DNA of 63,511 bases from Magnetovibrio sp. (GTDB lineage: Bacteria; Pseudomonadota; Alphaproteobacteria; Rhodospirillales; Magnetovibrionaceae), in NCBI RefSeq assembly GCF_036568125.1, contig NZ_DATCTF010000008.1, positions 1-63,511 on the forward strand. The letters are read 5' to 3'. Below the pieces are notes generated by a model. The model did no database searches. It saw only the letters and a list, made by a program, of their open reading frames with translations, and was not told where the DNA came from. A program made the position numbers and the translations under genes. This document shows, piece after piece, positions 1 through 8,116 of the stretch (its first letter is position 1; each line of letters opens with the position of its first letter).

Positions 1-16
1 AAAAGGGCCGTATCAT
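1..16 (-). CDS. 5' end of another secreted paralog (partial, cut by window edge)
   Basis: Only the first five codons and one base are visible. On the minus strand an ATG at 16-14 overlaps the stop of the preceding paralog (TGA 18-16) and reads Met-Ile-Arg-Pro-Phe. This matches the Met-Thr-Arg-Pro-Phe start of the copies that begin at 897 and 2624, and the nucleotides around it are nearly the same. I infer that the tandem family continues beyond the window. The body of this copy cannot be seen. Confidence 0.6.
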
Positions 17-900
17 CACGTCATGCTCCCAGGTCCATCGTGTGCGAAATGCCGATCGAAGAACATGCTTGAAGACATGCCCTTGAGCTGCTCCATGACC
101 CGGTCGGTCAGCAGCTTGATTTTCGGCTCGTACGCGAGCCCCGACCAATCGTCGTGAGCAAAGATCGTGTGCAACACCGCACGATCAATGGGCGCGAAGC
201 CGTTAGGCTTTTTGGGAGAAAGCGGCGAATTGACAACAGAGGGCGTGATCACATCACTGAACACCGCACCGGTCAGCGCAGCAAAAACAACATAACGAAG
301 CTGTGCGCCGATGGGGTTTTGCTCAGCTAGCTCACCTGTGTATCGTTCGGTGGCGATCACGACCAAGCGATCGCGGGCATCGCGCTCTAATCTGGTCGTA
401 GGATAGACGCCCGCTTGCGTTTCGTACTCCCGCAAGGTACGCAAGTATGCCTCATCAGAGTTGTCCGCTTGCAAAAGCCGTCGCGCACTCGATATCGTTG
501 CAGAAAAAGGCAAGTTATCCCAGACCAATACCAGCAAATCGAACTCCTGGTTATATGGGTCTATCCCAACAAACGGTACATCCAGTATTTCAGAAAGATC
601 CCGCACGATACTTCGCGCATCATCTTTTTCATCATCTTTTAAGTTTACAAATGAAAAACGAACTTCAGGTTTTTGACCTAAATACTCAAAACCTGACAAA
701 CCTACATTAAACAATTCTTTGGGTATGAAGTCCGGGATACGATCAAGATGCAGATCTGGAAACATCGCCCGCAGATGGTTTTCGACCTGGGTGCGCGGAT
801 ACGGACTTTCCGCCTTGGCGACGCCATCGACTGCGATGCTCAGCGCCACGACCAGGGCGCAAGCTTTGATCAGCCGTTTGAAAAAGGGCCGCGTCATCAT
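16..900 (-). CDS. Secreted tandem paralog A (possible DUF2927-like protein)
   Basis: Encodes about 294 residues with a classic signal peptide: basic n-region (FFKRLIK), hydrophobic core, and a probable cut after AKA before ESPYPRTQVENH. Function is unknown. The pattern of an N-terminal helix, a strand like FDLLVLVWDN and a C-terminal APIDRAVL...DDWSGLAYE segment is loosely like DUF2927 proteins, but I am not sure of that assignment. I place the start at ATG 900, which overlaps the stop of the upstream paralog (ATGA) and follows a GGGGAAG; a longer reading to 1029 would lie inside that paralog. The first ~49 residues match copy C and the rest matches copy B, so the gene is mosaic. Confidence 0.75.
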   Translation of the reverse strand: MMTRPFFKRLIKACALVVALSIAVDGVAKAESPYPRTQVENHLRAMFPDLHLDRIPDFIPKELFNVGLSGFEYLGQKPEVRFSFVNLKDDEKDDARSIVRDLSEILDVPFVGIDPYNQEFDLLVLVWDNLPFSATISSARRLLQADNSDEAYLRTLREYETQAGVYPTTRLERDARDRLVVIATERYTGELAEQNPIGAQLRYVVFAALTGAVFSDVITPSVVNSPLSPKKPNGFAPIDRAVLHTIFAHDDWSGLAYEPKIKLLTDRVMEQLKGMSSSMFFDRHFAHDGPGSMT

Positions 901-1778
901 GCCATCTTCCCCGATGCGTCGTGTGCGAAATGCCGATCGAAGAACACGCTTGAAGACATGCCCTTGAGCTGCTCCATGACCCGGTCGGTCAGCAGCTTCA
1001 TTTTCGCCTTGTAGGCCAGCCCCGACCAATCGTCGTGACCGAAGATGGCGCGCAACACGGCACGGTCGATGGGCGCGAAGCCATTCGCTTTTTGCATGGA
1101 GAGCGGGGTGTTTACAACAGACGGGCGAATGGCATCACTGAACACTGCACCTGTCAGCGCCGCAAAAACAACATAGCGAAGCTGTGCGCCGATGGGGTTT
1201 TGCTCAGCCAAATCTGCGGTGTATCGTTCGGTGGCGATCACGACCAAGCGATCGCGGGCATCGCGCTCTAACCGCGTGGTAGGATAGACACCCGCTTTCG
1301 TTTCGTATCCCCTCAATGTGCGATAATAGTCTGCATCCGATTTCATGCCCTGCAACAAATCCTTTACGTTTGGCTGCATCGCAAAAAAAGGCAGGTTGTC
1401 CCATATCAACACCAGCAAATCGAACTCCTGGTTATATGGGTCAATCCCAGAAAACGGGGTATCCAATATTTCAGAAAGCTCCCGCACGATACTTCTCGCA
1501 TCCTCTTTTTCATGATCTTTCAACTCTACGAATGCAAAACGAACTTCTTTTTTCAGACCGAAATAATCGAATCCCGACAATTCCTTGTTAAAGATTTCTT
1601 TCGGCATGAAGTCTGGAACCCGGTCGAGGTGCAGATCGGGAAACATCGCCCGCAGATGGTTTTCGACCTGGGTGCGCGGATAAGGGCTTTCCGCCCTAGC
1701 CGCTTGACCGGCAACGGTGCAAAGCATCGCGACCAGCGCACAGGCCTTCATCACACGTTTTATAATTTGCCAGCCCAT
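897..1778 (-). CDS. Secreted tandem paralog B (possible DUF2927-like protein)
   Basis: Encodes 293 residues. The signal peptide differs from copies A and C (starts MGWQIIKRVMK, cut near AARA-ESPYPRTQ), but the mature part is very close to copy A: shared IDPYNQEFDLLVL, VYPTTRLERDARDRLV and a C-terminus rich in FFDRHFAHD. It starts at ATG 1778, 24 bases after the stop of copy C, behind a GGGGGCGGG stretch. No catalytic motif or lipobox is visible; export to the periplasm is inferred from the signal peptide. Codons in the middle of the gene are noticeably AT-richer than in neighbouring housekeeping genes. The shared stop/start with copy A implies one transcript. Confidence 0.75.
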   Translation of the reverse strand: MGWQIIKRVMKACALVAMLCTVAGQAARAESPYPRTQVENHLRAMFPDLHLDRVPDFMPKEIFNKELSGFDYFGLKKEVRFAFVELKDHEKEDARSIVRELSEILDTPFSGIDPYNQEFDLLVLIWDNLPFFAMQPNVKDLLQGMKSDADYYRTLRGYETKAGVYPTTRLERDARDRLVVIATERYTADLAEQNPIGAQLRYVVFAALTGAVFSDAIRPSVVNTPLSMQKANGFAPIDRAVLRAIFGHDDWSGLAYKAKMKLLTDRVMEQLKGMSSSVFFDRHFAHDASGKMA

Positions 1779-1802
1779 CGTCCCGCCCCCTTATCGTGCC
1801 GC

Positions 1803-2624
1803 TTAAACAGAACTACGAAGCTGCTCCATGACCCGGTCGGTCAGCAGCTTCATTTTCGGTTTGTAGGCCAAACCGGACCAATCTTTGTTGTTGAAAATCG
1901 CACGCAGCACGGCCCGGTCGATGGGCGCGAAACCGTTGTGGCGCTTTTGCACGGAACGCGGATTCATCACCGAGGGCTGGATCACATGGCTGGCCCTGGC
2001 CCCGGTCAGGGCGTGAAACATTGCAAAACGAATTTGCGCATCGAAAGAAAACCGTTCCGGCGCGCTCAAGACATCGCGTTCCGTCGCCACCACCACAAGG
2101 GGCTCGCCCGTATTGCGCATATACCTTTTGGCTTGGAAAATGGCGCCGCCGGTCTCAGCCTTACGCAAATCTTGGATATAGTCTTGTTCAGATTCCGAGC
2201 CCGACTTGAGCAGTTTTTTATAAGCCGGATACATAGCTGCAAATGGCAAGTTGTCAGGAACCAAAATATATAGGTCAGCGGCATCTTTGTTGGGGTTGAC
2301 CCCTACCGCAGGAAATTTCAAAACTTCGTCGAACAACTCAAATAAAATGGCATTCCTATTATCTCGCTCAAATGATTTCACATCATAAAAAGAGAAACGA
2401 ATGCGCTCATTCTTTGCAAATACATCAAAATCCATCGGCCCCGCACCGGAAAAAACCGCCGACATAGCGCCTAGTCCAAGATCTGGAAACATCGCCCGCA
2501 GATGGTTTTCGACCTGGGTACGCGGATACGGACTTTCCGCCTTGGCGACGCCATCGACTGTGATGCTCAGCGCCACGACCAGGGCGCAAGCTTTGATCAG
2601 CCGTTTGAAAAAGGGCCGTGTCAT
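1803..2624 (-). CDS. Secreted tandem paralog C (possible DUF2927-like protein)
   Basis: Encodes 273 residues. The first ~49 residues (signal peptide plus ESPYPRTQVENHLRAMFPDL) are almost identical to copy A. The middle is clearly different (for example FAKNERIRFSFYDVK and NKDAADLYILVPDN), and the C-terminus returns to the family pattern (APIDRAVLRAIFNNKDWSGLAYK). It is shorter than A and B because it lacks their FFDRHFAHD tail and stops after MEQLRSSV. It starts 4 bases after the stop of the first gene of the array, with a GGGGA about 12 bases upstream. Function unknown; probably periplasmic. Confidence 0.75.
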   Translation of the reverse strand: MTRPFFKRLIKACALVVALSITVDGVAKAESPYPRTQVENHLRAMFPDLGLGAMSAVFSGAGPMDFDVFAKNERIRFSFYDVKSFERDNRNAILFELFDEVLKFPAVGVNPNKDAADLYILVPDNLPFAAMYPAYKKLLKSGSESEQDYIQDLRKAETGGAIFQAKRYMRNTGEPLVVVATERDVLSAPERFSFDAQIRFAMFHALTGARASHVIQPSVMNPRSVQKRHNGFAPIDRAVLRAIFNNKDWSGLAYKPKMKLLTDRVMEQLRSSV

Positions 2625-2628
2625 CCCA

Positions 2629-3420
2629 TCACAATCCCCGGCCGGTGCTTTGCAGATAAGTCATCATGGCGTTGAGCAGCTCTTCGCGAGCGCGCTCAGT
2701 CGGCAGAGCGTTCCAATTGTTGTTGGAATACAGAACGTAGATCAGCGCTTCGTCCAAAATGGGAAGTTCCGTGAATTCCGGCAAATCCGGGACGGAAGCT
2801 TGCACGGATTCATATACCGCCCCACCCTTTTTCGTGCCCGTGAGCATGAAAAATACGATCTGCATCAAGTAGCGGCGCGGCGGGATATAGGTGCCGCGCT
2901 TCGCCCAATGGTTTTCCGCCAGCGCGGAGGCCGCGATGATGGTTTGATCGAGATCGGACGTTAAAAAATTGGCAACCAGATTTTTACGGTTTTCCGCCAC
3001 CTGATTGAGAGTTTCCACATACGCATCGTCCGCAACGTCGCCTTGCATGCGCGGTCTGTAATCCGGCGTCATGGCTTCGAAAGCCACGTTCTTCACATAG
3101 TCGATGGTGAGGTTGGCGGTTTCATCGTCGCCTTTGCGCAATGCGTTCCCCGTGAATTGATCGAAGAGATCGAAGACGGCTTGGGTGTCGGCACTGCTGA
3201 GACCTTCCATGCCTTTCACCAGCCACGTCACATCGCCCCTGAAACGCCGAACCGGTGTGTCGTCGCTGTAGGTCAAATCGATGTAGGTCCGAACGCTTCT
3301 GCGGTCGTACGCTTCGTCCGCGCGCACGGAAGAAACAAAACTGGCGCTGAACAAGACCGCAATCAATGCGGCGATGGACAAGGCGCGAAACGGGGTCGGC
3401 AGGGATTTCAGGACGGGCAT
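2629..3420 (-). CDS. Secreted protein, divergent founder-like member of the array (DUF2927-like)
   Basis: Encodes 263 residues from ATG 3420, chosen because GAGG sits 6 bases upstream and a signal peptide follows directly (basic start, hydrophobic run ALSIAALIAVLFSASF, cut near VRA-DEAYDRRS). It is the first gene of the array and the most divergent. It keeps the family plan: ANLTIDYV in the middle and a C-terminal PILDEALIYVLYSNNNWNAL that aligns with the APIDRAVL...DWSGLAY segment of the others. It resembles DUF2927 proteins more than the other copies do. A sigma70-like promoter lies 90-115 bases upstream. No enzymatic motif is seen. Confidence 0.75.
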   Translation of the reverse strand: MPVLKSLPTPFRALSIAALIAVLFSASFVSSVRADEAYDRRSVRTYIDLTYSDDTPVRRFRGDVTWLVKGMEGLSSADTQAVFDLFDQFTGNALRKGDDETANLTIDYVKNVAFEAMTPDYRPRMQGDVADDAYVETLNQVAENRKNLVANFLTSDLDQTIIAASALAENHWAKRGTYIPPRRYLMQIVFFMLTGTKKGGAVYESVQASVPDLPEFTELPILDEALIYVLYSNNNWNALPTERAREELLNAMMTYLQSTGRGL

Positions 3421-3508
3421 TTGAACCTCACGAACATGAACGTCCTTAAATTCATACCCACCCAGGGCGGAACAGTCCAGACACACTTCGCCCTGTCGTT
3501 GCAAGCAG

Positions 3509-3535
3509 AGTATATGTTCGCGCCTTTTCTGTCAA
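3509..3535 (-). promoter_or_regulatory. Candidate sigma70 promoter of the paralog array
   Basis: On the minus strand TTGACA (3535-3530) is followed after 15 bases by TATACT (3514-3509), or after 17 bases by TACTCT. The -35 is perfect and the -10 is 5/6, though a 15-base spacer is short. The leader to the first start codon would be about 80 bases. Confidence 0.45.
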
Positions 3536-3578
3536 GGATTTTTTACCTATTTTCGTTTTCCCCCGCACCCCCGCGCGC

Positions 3579-3621
3579 AAAAACACCGCCCAGCGCGTTG
3601 GCATGGGCGGCGTTTTTTTTC
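3579..3621 (-). terminator. Rho-independent terminator of tldD (usable in both directions)
   Basis: An inverted repeat around CCGCCCA / TGGGCGG with an 11-base loop is flanked by T-runs on both strands. On the minus strand it follows the tldD stop by about 20 bases and ends in TTTTT. On the plus strand a run of eight T follows. Confidence 0.75.
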
Positions 3622-3640
3622 GATGCGAAGATGCAGACGG

Positions 3641-5074
3641 TTAAGCCGCCGTGCCGCCGACGGTGAGGTTTTCGATGCGCATGGTCGGCTGACCGACGCC
3701 GACCGGCACGCTCTGGCCATCCTTGCCGCACATGCCGACACCGGTATCGAGCTTCATGTCGTTGCCGATCATGGTGACGCGCTTGAGGTCTTCCGGCCCG
3801 TTGCCGATCAATGTCGCGCCTTTGACCGGGGCGGCGATTTTACCGTCTTCGATCTTGTAGGCTTCGGTGCAGCTAAAGACATACTTGCCGGACGTGATGT
3901 CGACCTGACCGCCGCCGAAGTTGACCGCGTAAAGACCGTTTTTCACCGACTGAATAATTTCCTCAGGCTCCATATCGCCCCCCAACATATACGTGTTGGT
4001 CATGCGCGGCACCGGGGCATGGGCGTAGCTTTGACGGCGCCCGTTGCCGGTCGCCTCCATCCCCATCAGGCGCGCGTTCATGCGGTCTTGCATGAAGCCT
4101 TTGAGGATGCCGTCCTCAATCAGAACGGTGTTCGACGTCGGCGTGCCTTCGTCGTCGATGCTGAGCGAGCCGCGACGGTCCTGCATGGTGCCGTCGTCGA
4201 CCACGGTGACGCCCTTGGCCGCAACGCGTTCGCCCAACAGGCCGGCGAACGCCGAGGTCTTTTTGCGGTTGAAATCGCCTTCCAAGCCGTGGCCCACCGC
4301 TTCGTGCAGCAACACGCCCGGCCAGCCGGGGCCGAGCACCACGGTCATTTCACCGGCCGGGGCGGGCACGCTATCCAAGTTCACGATGGCTTGGCGCAGG
4401 GCTTCGTCGGCGATGTTGGCCCAGTTTTCCGGGGTGATCCACTGCGCGTATTCGGCCCGGCCGCCCGCGCCGAACGAACCGCTTTCCATGCGCCCGTCCT
4501 GTTCCACCACCACCGAGACATTGATGCGTACCAGCGGGCGGATGTCCGCCGCGCTGTGGCCACCGGGGCGCAAAATCTCCACGGCCTGCCAGTTGCCTGC
4601 GAGCGAGACCGACACCTGTTTGACCCGCGGGTCCTTACCGCGCACATACGCGTCGATGTCGCCCAGCAGCTTGACCTTGGCGTCGAACGCCATGCCTTGC
4701 AGCGGGTTCATGTCGCCGTACAGTTTGACGTTGGTGCCCTTGGGGGCCTCGGCCAAGGTGCCGCCGTGACCGTTACAGACGGTCTTTACGGTTTGCCCGG
4801 CGCGCTTGATGGCGTCCTCAGACAATTCCGTCGCATGGGCATAGCCTGCCGTTTCGTCCGCCACCGCACGCAGGCCGAAACCTTGGGCGGTGTCGAAATT
4901 GGCCGACTTCAACTGGCCGTCGTCGAACAACAGGCTTTCGGATTGGCGGTATTCCAAAAACAGCTCGCCGTCGTCCGCCCCGCCGAGCGCCTCTTCGACA
5001 AGGCCGGTGACGCGGCCCCGGTCCATGCCGGTATGTTCGAAGAAAAGCTGATTGGTGGTCGCGGAATTGGACAT
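3641..5074 (-). CDS. tldD: TldD metalloprotease subunit
   Basis: Encodes 477 residues, the usual TldD length. The HExxxH zinc motif appears as HEAVGHGLEGD near residue 255, and the C-terminal conserved block GVGMCGKDGQSVPVGVGQP is typical. TldD pairs with TldE/PmbA to form a peptidase that trims leader peptides of some modified peptides and degrades unfolded small proteins in the cytosol. Its partner pmbA lies 1.6 kb away on the opposite strand, with metZ between them. The ATG at 5074 gives the expected N-terminus. A strong hairpin terminator lies just downstream. Confidence 0.95.
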   Translation of the reverse strand: MSNSATTNQLFFEHTGMDRGRVTGLVEEALGGADDGELFLEYRQSESLLFDDGQLKSANFDTAQGFGLRAVADETAGYAHATELSEDAIKRAGQTVKTVCNGHGGTLAEAPKGTNVKLYGDMNPLQGMAFDAKVKLLGDIDAYVRGKDPRVKQVSVSLAGNWQAVEILRPGGHSAADIRPLVRINVSVVVEQDGRMESGSFGAGGRAEYAQWITPENWANIADEALRQAIVNLDSVPAPAGEMTVVLGPGWPGVLLHEAVGHGLEGDFNRKKTSAFAGLLGERVAAKGVTVVDDGTMQDRRGSLSIDDEGTPTSNTVLIEDGILKGFMQDRMNARLMGMEATGNGRRQSYAHAPVPRMTNTYMLGGDMEPEEIIQSVKNGLYAVNFGGGQVDITSGKYVFSCTEAYKIEDGKIAAPVKGATLIGNGPEDLKRVTMIGNDMKLDTGVGMCGKDGQSVPVGVGQPTMRIENLTVGGTAA

Positions 5075-5186
5075 GAGCGGTCTCCGTTAGATGTGCGCCT
5101 TCCCGTATGCCAGAGGGGGCGCGGCGCTGCAAGGGTCGCACCGCATATATAGGGTTTTAATCGCGCTTCGCCAGCGCAGGAAAATC

Positions 5187-5215
5187 TTGACGATTCGCGT
5201 CTGGTTCGACATGTT
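5187..5215 (+). promoter_or_regulatory. Candidate promoter of the SAM-II/metZ transcript
   Basis: TTGACG (5187-5192), 17 bases, then CATGTT (5210-5215). The -10 is weak, but the position would start transcription about 5222, only a few bases before the riboswitch aptamer, which is the expected geometry. Confidence 0.4.
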
Positions 5216-5226
5216 ATGGCGTGAAC

Positions 5227-5288
5227 TACGTGGTGATTTGGCCGGTCGGCTTGCGGCCACGTAAAACAATCCGCTAAAAGGCCGAAGC
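5227..5288 (+). promoter_or_regulatory. SAM-II riboswitch
   Basis: The leader contains the hallmark order of the SAM-II (metA) aptamer: a P1 arm CGTGG, then TGATTTGGCCGG, GGCTTGCGGCCACG closing P1, GTAAAA, and the 3' pseudoknot strand CCGCTAAAAGGCC. SAM-II RNAs are known mainly from Alphaproteobacteria upstream of methionine-synthesis genes, and the next gene here is metZ. High S-adenosylmethionine should lower metZ expression. A separate terminator hairpin lies 20 bases downstream, so control may act on transcription rather than only on ribosome access. Confidence 0.88.
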
Positions 5289-5308
5289 AACGGGAAAGCA
5301 AATGTAAT

Positions 5309-5337
5309 GCCCTGGCCTTCGGTCCGGGCTTTTTTTT
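5309..5337 (+). terminator. Terminator hairpin in the metZ leader (riboswitch expression platform)
   Basis: GCCC...GGGC (5309-5329) closes on a C(TTCG)G tetraloop, with a mismatch or bulge in the stem, and is followed by eight T, then G and more T. It lies between the SAM-II aptamer and the metZ start. GGCCGAAG at the 3' end of the aptamer (5280-5287) could pair with the CTTCGGTCC part of this hairpin, giving a plausible alternative (antiterminator) fold. Confidence 0.75.
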
Positions 5338-5361
5338 GTTTTTTTGAAGGATAACCGGAAC

Positions 5362-6573
5362 ATGCCCCAATCGAGCAACAGCAGCAACAAACCTGACACA
5401 TCGTCTTGGCGTCCCGCCACCCAACAAGTGCGCGGCGGGCTGGAACGCACGCCCTACGGTGAAACCAGCGAGGCGTTGTTCCTGACGTCGGGTTATGTCT
5501 ACGACAGCGCCGAACAGGCGGAACGGTCCTTCACCGGCGAGGAAGACCATTATGTTTATTCCCGTTACGGCAACCCGACGCTGAGCATCTTCGAAGAACG
5601 CCTTGCCGCCGTCGAAGGCGCGAAATTCTGCAAAGGCACCTCTAGCGGCATGGCCGCGGTGTTCGCCGCGCTGGCCGCGCATCTGAAAACCGGCGATCGC
5701 ATCGTCGCCGCATCGGCGCTGTTCGGGGCGTGTTACCACGTGATCAACGCGATCTTGCCGCGTTGGGGCATCACCGCGGAATTCGTCGACGGCACCGATT
5801 TGAACGCTTGGGCCAAAGCACTAAGCACACCGGCGCAAGCCGTGTTCCTGGAAACGCCGTCCAACCCGGCGCTGTCGATCACCGACATCGCGGCGGTCTC
5901 GGACCTGGCGCATAAGGCCGGTGCACTGGTGGTGGTCGACAACGCCTTCGCCAGCACCGTGTTGCAGCATCCCCTTGAACTGGGCGCGGACGTGGTGACC
6001 TACAGCGCCACCAAACACATCGACGGCCAAGGCCGTTCGCTGGGCGGGGCGATCTTGTCCAACAACGAAGACTACATGGAAAATACCGTTGCGCCGTTCC
6101 TGCGCCAGACCGGCCCCAGCCTCAGCCCGTTCAACGCCTGGGTTCTGCTCAAAGGGCTGGAAACGGTCGAACTGCGCGTCACCCGCCAATGCGACAATGC
6201 ACTCGCTGTGGCGGAATTCCTCAGCAGCCAAGACGCCATCGAACAGGTGATGTATCCGGGCCTCGCATCCCATCCCCAGCACGATCTGGCGATGAAGCAG
6301 ATGTCCGGCCGTGGCGGCACCATCGTCGCGTTCAACGTCAAGGGCGGCAAGAACGCGGCGTTCAAGATCATGAACAAGCTGAGCATCATCGACATCTCCA
6401 ACAACTTGGGCGACGTCAAAAGCCTGATCACCCACCCCGCCACCACCACCCATCAAAAGATGACCGTGGACGAGCAATTGGCGGCGGGCATCACGGCGGG
6501 CACCATTCGCTTGTCGGTGGGTATCGAGGATGTGCGCGACCTGATCGACGATCTGGCCCAAGCTTTGGCCTGA
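5362..6573 (+). CDS. metZ: O-succinylhomoserine sulfhydrylase
   Basis: Encodes 403 residues of a PLP-dependent Cys/Met metabolism enzyme. Visible motifs are YSRYGNPT, SGMAAVFAAL, the aspartate region VVDNAFAST and the PLP lysine in YSATKHIDGQGR, which is the MetZ form. It makes homocysteine directly from O-succinyl- (or acyl-) homoserine and sulfide, in the cytosol. I choose ATG 5362 because GAAGGA lies 9 bases upstream; an in-frame ATG at 5344 would lie before that site. It is controlled by the SAM-II riboswitch and terminator in its leader. In an organism handling sulfide, direct sulfhydrylation fits well. MetB/MetC-type lyases are close relatives but less likely. Confidence 0.92.
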   Translation: MPQSSNSSNKPDTSSWRPATQQVRGGLERTPYGETSEALFLTSGYVYDSAEQAERSFTGEEDHYVYSRYGNPTLSIFEERLAAVEGAKFCKGTSSGMAAVFAALAAHLKTGDRIVAASALFGACYHVINAILPRWGITAEFVDGTDLNAWAKALSTPAQAVFLETPSNPALSITDIAAVSDLAHKAGALVVVDNAFASTVLQHPLELGADVVTYSATKHIDGQGRSLGGAILSNNEDYMENTVAPFLRQTGPSLSPFNAWVLLKGLETVELRVTRQCDNALAVAEFLSSQDAIEQVMYPGLASHPQHDLAMKQMSGRGGTIVAFNVKGGKNAAFKIMNKLSIIDISNNLGDVKSLITHPATTTHQKMTVDEQLAAGITAGTIRLSVGIEDVRDLIDDLAQALA

Positions 6574-6651
6574 TTTAGCCGCTAGGCCTTGGCGAACGGC
6601 GTTTAATCCCCTACATAGTCTGGGGACCACTTCCAAACTTTAAGGAACACG

Positions 6652-7998
6652 ATGCCGGATTCCATCCAAGACAAGCTCAACCTGTTGCAAGACCTGATCA
6701 AGTCCGCCCAATCCCAAGGCGCGGACGCGGCGGACGCGCTGTTCGCCGAAGGCACGTCCCTGTCGCTGTCGTGGCGCATGGGCGAGGTCGAACAACTGGA
6801 ACGTTCCGAAGGCATGGATTTGGGCCTGCGCGTGTTCGTCGGCAAATCCCAAGCCATCGTGTCGTCGTCCGACATCGGCAAGCGGGCATTAAGCGAATTG
6901 GTCGAACGCGCCGTCGCCATGGCCAAGTCGGTCCCCGAGGATCCCTTTGCGGGTTTGGCGGACCCCGACCAGCTGGCCACCGAGTTCACCGATTTCGACA
7001 TGTTCGACCCGTCCGAGCCCAGCACCGACGAGCTGACCGAAGCCGCGCGCACCGCCGAAGAGGCGGGCTTGGCCGTGGCCGGCGTCAGCAATTCCGAAGG
7101 CGCGCACGCAAGCTTCAGCCAATCGTCCATCGCGTTCGCCGCGTCCAACGGGTTTGCGCACACCTATCAGCGCTCGCGCCACAGCCTCAGCGCGTCAATG
7201 TTGGCGGGCCAAGGCACCGGGATGGAACGCGATTACGATTACACCGGCGCTGTGTGGGCTGAAGACCTGCAAAGCCCGGAAGCCATCGGTCGCAGCGCGG
7301 GCGAACGCGCGGTCAAACGTCTCAACCCGAAAAAGGCCAAGACCCAGCAAGTGCCGGTGGTGTTCGACAACCGCGCCGCGCGCTCTCTGGTCGGGCATCT
7401 ATCGAGCGCGATCAACGGCTCCTCCATCGCGCGTGGCACCTCGTTCCTCAAGGACAAAATGGGCCAAGACATCTTTGCGCCGGGCGTTACCATCGTCGAC
7501 GACCCGCACCGCATCCGCGGCTTGCGCTCCGCCGCGTTCGACGACGAAGGCCTACCCACCCAACGGCGCAACGTCATCGACAACGGCAAACTGACCACGT
7601 GGTTCCTGGACCTGCGCTCGGCGCGCCAGTTGGGCCTGCAATCCACCGGCCACGCCGGACGCGGGGTATCGAGCCCGCCGTCGCCGGGGGCCTCGAACCT
7701 TTATCTGCAAGCGGGTTCGCTGTCGGTCGAAGACTTGATCAAAGACATCAAGGCCGGATTCTTGGTCACCGAGCTGATCGGCATGGGCGTCAACACCGTG
7801 ACCGGCGACTATTCGCGCGGCGCCAGCGGCTTTTGGATCGAAAACGGTCAGATCGCCCACCCGGTGTCCGAAGTCACCGTGGCCGGACACTTGAGCGACA
7901 TGTTCAAAAGCCTCACCCCCGCCGACGATCTTGAATTTCTCTACGGCGTCGACGCACCCACGGTGCGTATCGATGGCATGACGCTTGCGGGTTCCTAA
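6652..7998 (+). CDS. pmbA: TldE/PmbA metalloprotease-like subunit
   Basis: Encodes 448 residues of the PmbA (TldE) family, the partner of TldD. It lacks an HExxxH zinc motif, as expected, and carries the family C-terminus with TGDYSRGASGFWIENGQ and a final DAPTVRIDGMTLAGS. The pair acts in the cytosol on small peptides and on DNA-gyrase-inhibitor-type substrates. It starts at ATG 6652 in a weak leader (AAGGAACACG just before). It lies 78 bases after metZ on the same strand and may be partly co-transcribed. A GC hairpin without a T-run (8011-8038) follows. Confidence 0.93.
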   Translation: MPDSIQDKLNLLQDLIKSAQSQGADAADALFAEGTSLSLSWRMGEVEQLERSEGMDLGLRVFVGKSQAIVSSSDIGKRALSELVERAVAMAKSVPEDPFAGLADPDQLATEFTDFDMFDPSEPSTDELTEAARTAEEAGLAVAGVSNSEGAHASFSQSSIAFAASNGFAHTYQRSRHSLSASMLAGQGTGMERDYDYTGAVWAEDLQSPEAIGRSAGERAVKRLNPKKAKTQQVPVVFDNRAARSLVGHLSSAINGSSIARGTSFLKDKMGQDIFAPGVTIVDDPHRIRGLRSAAFDDEGLPTQRRNVIDNGKLTTWFLDLRSARQLGLQSTGHAGRGVSSPPSPGASNLYLQAGSLSVEDLIKDIKAGFLVTELIGMGVNTVTGDYSRGASGFWIENGQIAHPVSEVTVAGHLSDMFKSLTPADDLEFLYGVDAPTVRIDGMTLAGS

Positions 7999-8010
7999 GG
8001 CCGTCTCCTC

Positions 8011-8038
8011 GGGCAGGCTCTAAAGCTTTGGCTTGCCC
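8011..8038 (+). other. Hairpin after pmbA (no T-tract)
   Basis: GGGCAGGC / GGCTTGCCC with an 11-base loop. There is no following T-run, so it may be an mRNA 3'-end stabiliser or simply a weak, possibly Rho-assisted, end for pmbA before msbA. Confidence 0.3.
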
Positions 8039-8116
8039 CCGCACCGTGCTATGTTCCCGGCAGAGGAAAACCTGGGGATTCCCGACCGAAACAACGGCTT
8101 TAAGTGATCGCAACAC

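Noticed and set aside
3623-5152. A 509-codon open frame on the plus strand opposite tldD
   Set aside because: It is an antisense shadow of a GC-rich gene; tldD has clear motifs and no conserved protein could be seen in the shadow.
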